Shown in pieces: positions 52,401-63,668 of a stretch of DNA of 64,000 nucleotides; position 1 is the stretch's first letter; each line of letters opens with the position of its first letter. The notes under the pieces were generated by a model. The model worked only from the letters and a program-made list of their open reading frames with translations, was not told the DNA's origin and searched no databases. The stretch spans positions 62,058,947 to 62,122,946 of the forward strand of contig NC_135783.1 of the NCBI RefSeq assembly GCF_051106095.1, read 5' to 3'. A program made the position numbers and the translations under genes. This DNA is from Pogona vitticeps (Eukaryota > Chordata > Lepidosauria > Squamata > Agamidae).

Positions 52401-55400
52401 GCCTACTCTAGCTGCAACTCATTACTGGAATTCGTCATTGATTATAACAGAAGCAGAACAGAAAATGAAAAAACTATTTAAGGCAAAGTACACTATATGT
52501 ATATTTTACCATACCCCAATCAAGAAAGCATATGCAAGTCAACTCAGTTTCTTGGTCATAGTCAAATAATGCACTGAATATGAACTTTACAAGGACAAAT
52601 TGACTGTTTCATCACCTTACAGTTTGACCATTGCTCACATGATGCACAAGGAAATCAGTAATATAAGTCTTTAAAAATAACTAATTAAGAGTTCATGCTA
52701 AAACTCTTTAATAATAATAAAGCTTTCTGTATGTCATTAAAGCCACAGAAATTATTCACAATGTAGTGACATTTTATGACATTCAGGTACTGTATTCTCC
52801 CATGCTTTTAAAATAAATTACAGAATTTAAATTTTGGATAAATATATAATATCTAATTTGCAATTCATAATTTGAAGCCATATTTTGATAAAAACTATCT
52901 TAAGGAAAAAAGCATATCAAATAATCAGTGAACGTATCTGCAGTGCTCTTCTTTTGAATTTCAATTCATTTTCATACCAAAGCTTTAATGTGGTTCAGAT
53001 AATAATACACATTTGATTTTTAAAACATTGAACTGTGTAGGTAGCAGGGAACTATTCTAGTCTAATAATTTGTTTTTCCTTCCTCTTCACATCTTTATAT
53101 ATATTTTAAAAAACATAACGGTATTGTTCTGAATAAATCTGCATTTAAACCACAAATAGGCAGTATTAATATAGAACTGTACAAACGTTTGTGTGTTACA
53201 TCTCAGTAGGACAAACAGTCAATCCTACCTACACTTTAACTTAGGCTAGGTTCAGTTTACAAATTGGCTTTGTTTTCATTGTATCTGCTTTCAAGGACAA
53301 AATCTATTGACTTTAAGAAGTACTTAACCACTGCTGAAAATTAATATTGACAAATGCAAGATGCATAGAGCACAGCAACAAAAATATGGGGGTTTGGAAA
53401 CCTTGTCCTGTATGGAATGGTTGAAAGAGTCAGAGAAGAGCTGATTAAAAGGCAATAAAACAACCGTCTTCAGATATACAAATGAAAACATTTTGTCCTT
53501 TGGTCCATCAAAAGGTAGAACCTGAACGAAATTATTCAAATTGGAAGGAGAATTTCAATTAGGCATTATGTAGAAAATCATGACTGCATAAGCTGTTAAA
53601 CAAGAAAACAGTGAATTACGGATTTCTTTGGAAGATTGCAGTTTCTCCTTTGTCAGAGCTTTTGAAGCAGAGGCTGAATGGCAACCTCTGAAGTACATTA
53701 TAGCAGCAAACTACCTAAATCAACGGGCTTGAATAATACTTGTAAAAAAAGCAAAGCAAAGCATGCTGCTTATATACCACCCTTAGTGCTTCAAGCACTC
53801 TCTGGGTGGTTTACAAGTTAATTATGTAGGCTACACATTACTTGTGGAGGCAACGTCTAAATATTCTTATTTCCTGATACTCTCCCCACGTTATCCTGGC
53901 ATCATGGAAGTTTGTGGGGGTGAGGCTGCTCACTGGTTTGCACACTGCAGGATAGTGCTCACTAGAGTATCTAAAGACTTCTTGACAGAAGATGCAGTCT
54001 TTGTCAAAATAAGCTCCAAAACATACTGAACATATCTGAAGACTGAAAAGAGGTGTAAGGAAGAACTTTGTGAAACCAAGAAAGAACAGTTTTAAATAAA
54101 TGAATGTGGAATGGTGGGGCCCTCAACCTGTTGCACTAAACCGGTCAATAGGATACCAAATTCACCTTGTCAGGAATATTTTAATTTTGTTGAAAAAAGC
54201 AGCTTAGTTTTGAACTATTATAATTATTGTTAAGTAGTCAAAAGTGTTGGTTTATAAAACCTACATTCACAAAAGGGAGAAAAACATTCTTTTGCACTCA
54301 GAAAAGTAGACTAAAATAGAAGGTAAATCAAAATCACTATCACTGATTTCTAAAATGTTTAATCTAAAGATGTTATTTTAGTTGGTACTGAACAATATTA
54401 ATAATTTTAAAACTATCATCAGAAAAAATGCTATAAGCTAATATGGATTAGCTTGACCTCAAAATTTCTGAAACTGTCAAATCTACATATTGTATTTTAA
54501 AAACTAAGGCTTCAGAGCATTTAACTTGCCTGGCCTTCAGAGTTTTGTTTAAATACCCACAAGGCATTTATAAACAGCTCTTTTTCAAAAGATGACAGAG
54601 GCATTCATGAATAATTTTTGCTTATTTATTTTTTTAAAAAGCATAGTCCACCTGTTTTATACATAAATATAAATCAAATAATAGGAGTCTAACATTCACA
54701 AATATCTCTACAAAATAATAAATACCATGGAAGTGAAAAACATACATATAAAACTTTCCTATTGGATATTCTACTCCTACTTGTATACCTTTATATACCC
54801 TGCTCCTCCCAACAAAACGATTAAACCTCATTCACCATCTTGTATTGCTACATTCCACCAGTAAGGTTTGTTGTGTTTTAAGCTATATTAATATAAAGAA
54901 AATAGCAAGTGCACTTCTCTAATTTTCTTACCATACTTATGTTCTACAGTAGCAACCCCTTCCTCTATTAACCTAAGATCAACTACCTCTGAGTTATTGT
55001 ATCTATGTTGTGGTATGTGCAGTTAATACTCTGTTATAGTCTAAATGCGCAACACTTGCACTGGTGAACGTGCATTCATTAATAATGCTTCTTCATAATT
55101 GCAGTTCCACAAAACTAAAGGGTGAACTACGCATTCAAAGAACCTCCAAAAACACGGAATGTTCTCTATAAAATGAAATACAAAGGAAAGCCCATTCACA
55201 TTTCAAAAGAATTCAAGTGACACTGGAAAAAATGGCTTAGTGGGAAACACTGCCTGAAAACATAGTGCCTGTTCATATGTAACATTACTGATCTAACAAA
55301 CCATGGTTTGCAGAAATAAGAATAAGAGACAAACTTTAAGTTCACAGAGACTTCCTTGTTTGTTAAAGTACTTCTGTGTTTCACATTCCATGGGACACTG

Positions 55401-58400
55401 TGCACTAACAAAAGAAGTTTTTCTTTGAAACTGGGCAAGAGAGAGTAGAAACAAAGGTGGCATCATCTAGTTTCGTCACTACTTCCACTTCAATGAATCA
55501 CGGTTGGACCATGAACCCAACAGTAGAAACAGGTAGATGAGATTTAAAAGCTAAGCTGTAATTAATAATAATAATACAGCTAATAAGCATATGGTGTTTC
55601 CAGAAATAGTGCTTTTGGAAAATATTTGTTTCACAATAAATCAATGTGAACAAGAGAATTCTTATTTATTTATTTATTCATTTATTTGATTTTTACCCCG
55701 CCTATCTGGACTATTAGCCCACTCTAGGCTACTTCTGGGGTGAGAATGGGCACAGGCTGTCAGTGTACACCAGTCTCTTGCTGTATGCTGAACTGAGAAA
55801 CATGGAAATCTCCTTTACTCTCGGGAAAAAACAACACTGCAGTCCTTCATCAGAGTAACAAATAATGGCTAGTGAGGCACAGTACAAGGAAAATCATTTC
55901 CCCATTTAAAAAAAAACATTTTAAAAGCTTAATAAAAATGCAGCTGCTCGTTTTAAAAACACAAGGTAGCATGAGAATCCTACTGTAAAATTATACTTCC
56001 ATAGCATATTTCCAGTAGGCCTCCATTTAGTTTTAAAATTAAAACTGAAATCTAAATGTTAATATAGGATATCTATATAGTAAATGCTGCACAATAACAT
56101 CATTATAAATATTAAGATTTCTTGGGGTCAATAATTAATGCCCCATTATAAGTTTAATTGGGCACATGATATATCCATACCAATTACAGACAGATTAAAA
56201 GATGTTCATATGTTAATAGTTCCATATAATCAAATATATTCTGTATTTAAAACCAATCTGACCTCACACAAAATGTGTTGTGAAATGAAAGTTAAACAGA
56301 ATAGTAAGTGCCACAAACAGAAAAAACGTTGGCACCATTATATTTGCAAAGTATCAGATGTTATTTTCTTGGGACCCAGTGCATTGGTGGATCCTCCTGC
56401 ACTAGCCCACTCAAATGAATGTCAGCTACACAAGGACATAATAACTAATCTGAAGGAAGTTTGCACTGGATGGCTTGAGCCAATGGTTAACAATCACTTG
56501 AATCCATTTTTAGATCCGAACACTGAAAAAATATTTCTATATTTAGCAGTCAAGAGCTTTATCAATCATTTTTGTGCCTTCACAAAGACTAGCTAAACAT
56601 TTGCTATATATTATGGATGATTCACATAATACCAAAAGTTCAAAATGCTACAATTCCTTCTCAAGCGTCATCTTTGGATTTCATAAATTACATAAGTTAC
56701 TGGCATGTATTTGAATCTGCAATAAAATAAACATTTTGCAATGCTTGTATGTAAAAATAGATGTGTTCTGCAAAAGTTTAAATCTCTTTGTACCATTTAA
56801 AAAATTATTCCTTAAAGGATAAATGGCTGACATTTAACATTTATGTAATAGACTCTGAAAGCATGCATTTATGAAGTTCAACAATATTCCTGAAGTCTTT
56901 TCCAATGAAAGCTGCACAACTCTAGCTGGAAAGTGACTGTAATGTTTTGAGGTTTTTTTTTTAAAGAGAGTTCAACATGTTTTCATGTTTGATAATAGTT
57001 TAGAGAACTTTAAAACTAAGTTACTTCTGCTACATATCTCAGACTAGATATGGTTTAATTGTTTGTTGTTGGGGGGTTGTTTTGTTTTTGGCAAACAAAA
57101 TTCCTTTCTTCCCTTCACCTTTGCAATACGCATACCTTACATATTCTCATCTCGGTTAAAAAAACAAGTATTTGATTAGTTACAAAGGAAACCAAACATC
57201 AGTAATACTGATGATTAAAATCCTGAATATAATTACTGCTTGTAAAGTAATTCTAAATCTTAAGCAAGTCTAAGGTAAAGAGGTTCTGGGACTGTATGTA
57301 CAGTACGACTTCCTCTTTAATTCTGTGTGCAATGATAATAGGAGAGATTCTGAGCTATATATTTCTCTGTCCCTTCATTATACATACAAAGTGACAACTG
57401 GACCAGGAGATCTCACTTTTGAATCTAGGATCTCCACTAACCTTGTGATTAGACATGGGCTATTTGTATTTCCCAGGATATATCACAAGTGCTGCTGGGG
57501 CCCAATTCCCTCCCCTAGAACCAGCTGGCTCACTTACTTGGCTCCGTGTGGCACTGGAGTCCTTTGTTGTTATCATCATACCTACTGCGGCAATAGTCCA
57601 GCTGGCTTTCCCTGCCTCCCCATACATCGGACCACTGATTAGCTGAGTGAGGAGACTCCCTATCCCACCTCCTGGCCAAAGTGGTTGGCTGCATGGGGCA
57701 GTGGGGAAAGCCAGCCAGGATCCTTTCATGATTGCAGTGATGAAGGACCCTAGTGTCACACGGAGCATGGTGAGTGGGCCAGCTGGTTCTGGGAGAGAGA
57801 ACTGGGTCCCTGCAGCACCTGTGGTGCTGGGGGTCGTATTTGTATCCTGGAGATACAAATAAACAGCCCATGTCTACTTGTGATACAGAGCTACTTTATC
57901 AAAGTTAGGATTTATTATATACTACAAGGTCAAAAAGATCATATTGCTTAAGATAATTTTTCACAAAATGAGTATGGGTTGTACAGATGAAGAAAATGAG
58001 TCCATGACTAGTGCCTGACTTTCACTGTTTGCAGTGGTGTGGGTGAAAAAGCAGTTTTTTTGTTGGTTAACGTAGTACATCCCTCTAAAAGCAAACAGTA
58101 CTAAGTAGCTCAGATTTTAAAAATCAGACTTTCAACTTAATTCATACAAAGATTATTTTGTTACATTACACTCTAAACTGTATTCATGTTTCCCTCTGGA
58201 AAAAGTTAAGAGAAACTATGTCTCTACAAGTTCAGCCCCACAGCTGAACTGCAGGACAGTATCATTTAATCTAAAATCCTACTTTTATGTTTGCTAAAAG
58301 GAAAAATACCTGCAGCCTATAAATCGAGGGAGGAGTTCCTTCTAATGGAGTTTCACACTGAACTTATTCAGGAACCAGTTTAAGTACAGAAAACAGAAAC

Positions 58401-61400
58401 CACTCCACAGCCAGGGTAACATATAGTAAGCCCCCAAGTAAAATAAAGCAACAAGAAGTAAGAAAGTAAACAGAAATGCACAACAGGAGAGTAGCTAGTC
58501 AGGTATAGTAAGCAGAAGTTCCATATTTTTGAAAATCAAAGTTAAATTTTCAGGGAGAGAGGCTGGTCAGTAAAGAAGCCGAGTCAGGGGCTTTTTTCTT
58601 CTACCTTGTACCCAGGAACTGATTTGGATACAGATCGTTTGGAACCCTCTTTTCTTGGAGTAGAATTTCTCTCTTTTGTTTTTTGTCTTCCTTGGGAAGG
58701 TTCATCCTGATTTTCAGGGGGGCAGTCACCTTCAGACACATTGCCAGATGAGTTGTCCTATTAAAAAAAACCACACAATTGGGTTTGTTTATGTAGGGTT
58801 GGCAAAGAAAAAAAGAAAAGTTTATAAATAGCAGACTCTTATTCACCGCTGAGGTCTCCAAAAGAAAGAACCAGCAGATTGCTTTTACAGTCAAGTATTC
58901 TTGTTACCTCTGGAGAGGTAACAAGCCTTGAGAATGATATACAGTTATTATTTTGAAGCCCAAACCCAATACTAGCAGAACAGCATTCATAAGCTGTTTA
59001 GCACTTCCAAGCTTTCAGTGAGCAATCTAATATGAATTCCTAATGTGCATTCTTTACTTATCTGGGAGTATAAACAGATGTACAAATGCATGTATAGTTT
59101 TAATAACCATTAGAGAACATTTTAATGTTAAAGTAGTCTCCATAAATTAAAACAAATCAAAAAACTAATTACATGAAGACACTGTGGTTCTACACTTGTA
59201 TCCCCTGAAAAGGAGACTCCAGTTCATATCTATCACTCCAGTTCATATCTACCACTCAGCCATGGCTTGCCATGACCAAATCACCAATTATATAGATAAA
59301 ATCAGCACCTACCATTGATTTACAGCATGATCCTCAATATTTGGTAGTCATCTGCTTATCAAAGAGAAGTAAATACAGAGACACACACTTTGGCTCACCG
59401 AGTTGCCTTTGATTTTTCGTTTTTCATCACCTCGCTCCTCTGCATCATCTGAATCTCCATCACTGTCCAATGCTGGCAGTTCTGGATCTAAGGGGGGCTC
59501 ATAAAGAGCTGTATTTAGCGGCAAATACCGAAGCTCATCTGGAGAGTATCTGAAATGAAGTAATTCTTTGAAACATCTATTTAATTTATACAGCTATTCC
59601 AATAAATATTTCTATTTAGTAAAGAAGGTTAATACAAGTAGGCTAAACTTCAGAAAAGCCTCGTATATAATACATAAAATCATATCCAAGACTGCAAAAA
59701 CAGTGTAAAACGTTTATCTATATTCACATACATTTTCCCCTTCAAGAACATTGGGATTAAGGGTGCTATTTATAACTCTCATGTAACCCAAAACATAACT
59801 ACAAAGCACAAACAGATGATTAACACACACAGAGAGAGAGAACAATTCTATTGGTTTTTTTCCATAGCATTGACAATCTTTTCATACTGTAGCATGTGTA
59901 ATGAGCTTTAAAGGTTCTTATGACCCCATCATTTAGAGGCTGAATTAGAAATGGTATGTTTGGGGGCAAGCAGGCGACTTTGACACCTTCAGTATTGAAC
60001 TCATGGGGTTCTGGGTAACCAGGGGCACAGTATTTATTGAATATTGATTTAGTGACTATTGATTATTTTTTGAAATATTTATTTATTGAAAAAAATCTGT
60101 GTAGAACCAAGACCAGTGCAATTTAAGGGAGAAGTGTGTATAAATACTTATTGTACTGTATCATTTAAACATTTGATCACACTGCAGAGAGATTTACAAA
60201 ATAATTTGATTAGAGCTCAGGAAAATCACATTTTTAGACTGCAACTCCCAGAAAGCACTGGTCTCAAAAAAGTAAGTGCCACTGATTGTGACAGAGGCTA
60301 TTCCCAAATAAATGTATACAAGATGACAGCCACAGTTAATTAACATTTACATTTAATGCTGTATGATCTTATGTTAATTTATGACTGAATGCTATAGTTT
60401 TATAATCTGTAAACAGAGAAGCTGCCAAACTAGTACTTGTGATTTTCTTATGTGTATCTGAATTTTTTAGAGCTGTTTTCTTAGGAATTTGTACAGATTC
60501 TCCTAAACCTAAAACATTCAGATTAATTAGATCACATGTGTTTGTTAATCATACCTTTTATAGTATTCCTGAAACTGGCCTGGAATGAGTGCCACTGGAT
60601 AAGGACTAACCTTTGTCCTTTCTGTAGGTAAGATTTTATATTTTCCTTGAGGCACCTGGATAATCTGCATTGTTAACACAAAAAGTGAGTTCATTTTTCA
60701 TGTTTTATGAATTTATTTGATCTTCTAACCCAGTGGTGTCGAACTGTGGCCCTCCAGATGTTCTTGGACTTCAACTCCCAGAAGCCTTCACCACCACCTC
60801 TGCTGGCCAGGATTTCTGGGAGTTGAAGGCCGAGAACATCTGGAGGGCCACAGTTCGACACCACTGTTCTAACCTATTATGAAAGATGTGACATACTGGA
60901 ATCATGATGTGACATACTGGAATCATGAACTTCTCCACACACTCCATATACATGTACCATGTACCATGGAATATATGTATGAATGATCCCATTCCCACAG
61001 TCTTCTGCCCATCCCACAAAAGAGCAGACCATACTAAATATTCTGTAAACACAAGGAGACATTAGAATTGTATGAACCTGCATGCACATACAAACTAATA
61101 AGACAGACATACACATTTATTTCTAGTTCACATGATTTGATTTGTATACAATGAATATATCTATGGTTTGGAATTCCATTTCACTATCAAAATTACTGGC
61201 TAGTAATTGTTTGAATCAGCGAAAACAAATCCATACTCTTACTTTCATTACACTGTACATGGGAGAAGCAAGAATGAAGATGAAAATCATAAAGTGCATC
61301 TCCCAAAGTACATAATTAAAGCTCCAGAATCATAAATGCATAGAATGAGATTGTTTTCCTGTTTGCTCCTACGCTTAGATTAAAAAATCCCCAAAACTTG

Positions 61401-63668
61401 TGTTTTCAGCTGTATATAAAATGTAAATCATGCATGTATGTTTAGAATGCATTAATAAGTGGGAATTTAAGTATGGAAACAATATTACATTCAAATTTCT
61501 TTTGTAAAGCAAGAATGAGCAACTGGACCACAAGTGGAATAACACAGAAATCAAGAAAGCAAACTGTAGGCCCCAGAGCAGTTACTATTTCACCATTCTA
61601 GAACCAGTGTTCTCCAATAGACATGGGCATGAACCAAAGATTCATTTACAAGTTCCCTACACCAGTGGTCCCCAACCTTGGGCCTCCAGATGTTCTTGGA
61701 CTTCACCTCCCAGAAATCCTGGCCAGCAGAGGTGGTGGTGAGGGCTTCTGGGACTGGTAGTCCAAGAACATCTGGATGTCCAAGGTTGGGGACCACTGCC
61801 CTACACCACCAACAGTTCCCTACACTACCTCTGCTGGTTGGCACCCACTCAAGAGACAGCACCCTAGCTTCCCTGCCCCCTCCTCTTCCAGGCACTGCCT
61901 CTAAGTGGGTGCCTGCTAGAGGAGGCAGGGCAGGGAGCCACCAAACACCTGTTCAGTTGGTAAATGAACTGGTATGAATCACTGAACTGAAAGTTCATGC
62001 CCATCTCTAGTTCCCAACCTTGGGTAACCCATAGCTGGTGGTGAAGGCTTCTCAGAACCACAATCCAAGAACACCTGGATCACCCAAGACTGGGAACCAG
62101 TGTTTTAGACCAAGGATCTAACCTAGAATGCAGTACATTTCTTTGAGAAAGTTGTGCTCAGTTCCTTGCTCACCTAAAAACATACTGACTAAAATCTTGT
62201 TTAACATAGTAAGTCGCTAAGTAGGTGCAGAGAATCAAAGGATATTTGGTAAGTTAACTCCGCCATAAGTTCCACTGATTCAGTGGGCCTACTTTAGTTG
62301 CAACTTGCTAAGCAACAGGACTTCAGCTGTTAGACAGATGACTCACAGCTGTGACTCCTTAGAAACATCTACTTTAAAATAAAATGGCATAGGTTGCATC
62401 CAGTGGCATCACTCCATGAGCACACTTCTTCATGCAGAGGTCCTGCTTTTATAAATTTGGTTTCAATTCTGCAATTGTTTCCATAATTCATTACAGCTTC
62501 AGTACAGTAGGTGTTGCTTGTACTTCTTTTTCTCTTGTTGCTTTAAGCAAAACATCACAAAGCAAAATATCACTTCTCTTCCACTAGTATTACAATGTAT
62601 ATAACTATATTTCCCAAGACAAACAGAAAATTAACTAAAGCTGACATCTTTACTATAAACAAGTGGCTACCTATAGTCATTTGAGCAAGAAAGTTAAGCC
62701 ATCCTACATGTGTCTGTAAATCAAAATAGGCCCTTCTTTCTTCCATTCGTTCACGATTTAAGTTGCTGTTGAACTCAGCGGCTTTCTTGGCAGCCTTCTT
62801 AATGTATTCTGGAACTTTGCTTGCTTCAACTTTTTGGGTATTTTGCTGTTGCATTTGCTGAAATAAATGTTTGTACTTGTTAGTTTGCAAACTATGGAAC
62901 TATTATATCCCATAAAGTACTCAATGTCACGCTTTATATCTATGTACATTTAAGAGAGTACTCACAGAATACTCTTTATAGTGATCAGTTATCCGCTGAC
63001 GTTCTTTCTCTTGAAGAATAACTGAATACTCAGCATGTTTGGCAGGGTATTCTTTAATCATCAGATCAATTACTTCATCACTGCGTAAGGCAGTTAAACC
63101 TAGAGTACATTAAAAAATTACTTTATGAAATTAAGGCCTTTGCTGAAAGCTTTACAGGCATCCTAGATTTCAGCATTAGTACAAATGAAACGTGCTTGTC
63201 AACTGCATGATCTTTTACAGAATGTCAAAATCATGTCTTATAGCCAAAAGAATTGTCCAATGTATTTGTATGCAGCTAATATCCCCTTCCATCTTTTTCT
63301 AAATTTCTACCAAATCAATCCCTAGCTGCTCCACTCACCCCTACCTAATTACAAGGGCAAACACATATTTTTGAAACAATGCCTGAAGGTTGAGAAAACT
63401 AGTTTCAATGTTCTATCAACTATTTAAATAAACCACATTCACTTTAAGAAACAATCAAGTCCCAGTATTTTGAAGAAACAATCTCATCATAGTTTATTGT
63501 TAACTCGAACCCCTTTTCACTTTCTTGGAAATGTCCATATATTTAACAATAAAACATACTTTAAAAATACATTATTTTTCAGGTCCTTACCTAAAGTACA
63601 CTGTGTTTCTGTAATGACATTTAACTCTCTGAGGTAGAGTTTCTCTTTGTGAGATAGATCTCGTCTTT
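49351..63668 (-). CDS. PHF10: PHD finger protein 10 (BAF45A), last nine coding exons
   Basis: PHF10 is a subunit of the PBAF SWI/SNF chromatin-remodelling complex. Exons in transcript order: 63668-63591, 63099-62966, 62857-62708, 60664-60555, 59549-59399, 58757-58605, 52162-52054, 51835-51647, 49436-49351. All junctions are GT-AG and in frame, giving 385 residues plus stop. The SAY-type region ([40 protein letters not shown]) and two C-terminal PHD fingers are intact. The first finger runs from [14 protein letters not shown] to CMECKTC, the second from [20 protein letters not shown] to WICDCC. It ends [10 protein letters not shown] as in human. The acidic and Ser-rich linker in exons 8-9 diverges slightly. 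The N-terminal exons lie beyond the window end. No lesion was seen. Confidence 0.96.
49541..49670 (+). mobile_element. MIR-like (CORE) SINE, old
   Basis: GCAGTGGTTAAAATGCTGTA resembles a tRNA-derived 5' part, and GAGCTGTGAAACTGGGTGAC followed by CTTAGGCCAGTCATTCTC matches the conserved core of MIR/CORE SINEs. It is a diverged copy. Confidence 0.65.
50204..50263. repeat. 26-bp-arm hairpin
   Basis: Arms 50204-50229 and 50238-50263 (GACAAAAACATTGTGACACC... and its complement) pair with one mismatch across an 8-bp loop. Each arm contains CACCTTAAAG, a phrase found in Penelope-like tails such as that at 51160. Confidence 0.85.
51160..51295 (-). mobile_element. Penelope-like terminal fragment, third type, decayed
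   Basis: On the minus strand it reads GTGTAAGCCTCAGATGCATC, TTCATTAAGCCTTATGCCCA and TTGTTAATCTTTAAGGTGAC. This is the pattern AGATGCATCTGA...GCTTATGC...TTAGTCTTTAAGGTGCCAC widespread in reptile repeats. The hammerhead-like core has decayed. Confidence 0.45.
51647..51835 (-). CDS. PHF10: PHF10 exon with most of PHD finger 2
   Basis: The exon is 189 nt: [57 protein letters not shown] and LGAIPS. The donor GTAATT is slightly atypical at +5. The acceptor is GATTTAG. Confidence 0.96.
52054..52162 (-). CDS. PHF10: PHF10 exon with start of PHD finger 1
   Basis: The exon is 109 nt: [36 protein letters not shown]. The donor is GTAAGT. Confidence 0.96.
53755..53830 (-). mobile_element. Retroelement tail, reverse orientation
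   Basis: On the minus strand it reads TTGTAAACCACCCAGAGAGT, GCTTGAAGCACTAAGGGTGG and TATATAAGCAGCATGC, matching the segment at 21601-21660. Confidence 0.55.
55660..55760 (-). mobile_element. Retroelement tail, reverse orientation
   Basis: TTATTTATTTATTCATTTAT followed by ACCCCGCCTATCTGGACTAT is the reverse of an L2-related 3' end with an (AAAT)n tail. Confidence 0.5.
56138..56596 (+). other. Unassigned 152-codon open frame in PHF10 intron
   Basis: I do not recognise the product (starts [18 protein letters not shown]). It is the longest stop-free frame in an AT-rich intron and lies antisense to PHF10. No splice sites, start context or family motifs support it. It could be chance, or a remnant of an unrecognised element. 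Confidence 0.15.
57450..57876. mobile_element. hAT-type miniature element (TAGACATGGG family)
   Basis: The 427-bp element runs from TAGACATGGGCTATTTGTAT to ACAGCCCATGTCTA, flanked by a perfect 8-bp duplication CTTGTGAT (57442-57449 and 57877-57884). It shares its interior with the copy at 43995-44435 (CAGCTGGC...CAGAGTGGTTGGCTG-like blocks). Confidence 0.92.
58605..58757 (-). CDS. PHF10: PHF10 linker exon (Ser/Lys-rich)
   Basis: The exon has 51 codons in phase 0: [19 protein letters not shown] through [20 protein letters not shown]. The linker is charged, Ser-rich and probably phosphorylated. The donor is GTAGAA. Confidence 0.95.
58758..60554. other. PHF10 introns around the [12 protein letters not shown] exon
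   Basis: There are no repeats I can name, apart from a short block at about 60238-60262 resembling the hAT palindrome (CTGCAACTCCCAGAAAGCAC). Confidence 0.45.
59399..59549 (-). CDS. PHF10: PHF10 exon, [12 protein letters not shown]
   Basis: The exon is 151 nt: [50 protein letters not shown]. The donor is GTGAGC and the acceptor TTCATTTCAG. Confidence 0.96.
60555..60664 (-). CDS. PHF10: PHF10 exon, [15 protein letters not shown]
   Basis: The exon is 110 nt: [20 protein letters not shown] and [16 protein letters not shown] plus two bases. The acceptor AACAATGCAG has a weak pyrimidine tract. Confidence 0.95.
60731..60866. mobile_element. Palindromic hAT-type miniature element, intact ends
   Basis: The 136-bp near-perfect palindrome CAGTGGTGTCGAACTGTGGC...CCACAGTTCGACACCACTG has a perfect 8-bp duplication TTCTAACC (60723-60730 and 60867-60874). 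It is one of the youngest copies of its family here. Confidence 0.92.
61618..62009. mobile_element. hAT-type miniature element (TAGACATGGG family) with nested insertion
   Basis: It runs from TAGACATGGGCATGAACC to GTTCATGCCCATCTCTA. The flanking 8-mers TTCTCCAA and GTTCCCAA agree only partly. A palindromic element is nested at 61663-61798, which must have inserted later. Confidence 0.82.
61663..61798. mobile_element. Palindromic hAT-type miniature element, nested
   Basis: The 136-bp element CAGTGGTCCCCAACCTTGGG...CCAAGGTTGGGGACCACTG has a perfect 8-bp duplication CCCTACAC (61655-61662 and 61799-61806) inside the larger element. Confidence 0.92.
62010..62103. mobile_element. Palindromic hAT-type miniature element, partial
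   Basis: GTTCCCAACCTTGGGTAACC to CCCAAGACTGGGAACCAGTG is a shortened, older copy that abuts the end of the preceding element. The larger element may have inserted at its left end. Confidence 0.65.
62708..62857 (-). CDS. PHF10: PHF10 exon, [20 protein letters not shown]
   Basis: The exon has 50 codons in phase 0, from [14 protein letters not shown] to RAYFDLQTH, before GTAGGA. It is nearly identical to human. Confidence 0.97.
62966..63099 (-). CDS. PHF10: PHF10 exon, [19 protein letters not shown]
   Basis: The exon is 134 nt: [44 protein letters not shown]. The donor is GTGAGT. Confidence 0.97.
63591..63668 (-). CDS. PHF10: PHF10 exon, [18 protein letters not shown]
   Basis: The exon is 78 nt and completes Glu of LERRD, then [20 protein letters not shown] and TQCTL plus one base. 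The donor is GTAAGG and the acceptor GAGATTTAG. It is the most 5' PHF10 exon in the window. Confidence 0.95.

Larger units (their letters stand above)
52163..58604. other. Large PHF10 intron
   Basis: The 6.4-kb intron is AT-rich. It contains a phrase GATTCAGTGGGCCTACT near 52390 that recurs near 62280, two retroelement tails, an unassigned 152-codon frame (56138-56596) and a hAT-type element at 57450-57876. No exon of another gene was recognised. Confidence 0.5.
60665..62707. other. PHF10 intron with hAT elements
   Basis: The intron holds four miniature hAT-type copies (listed separately). The GATTCAGTGGGCCTACTTTA phrase lies near 62277, and a tandem TGTGACATACTGGAATCATGA duplication near 60888-60930. 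Confidence 0.6.
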
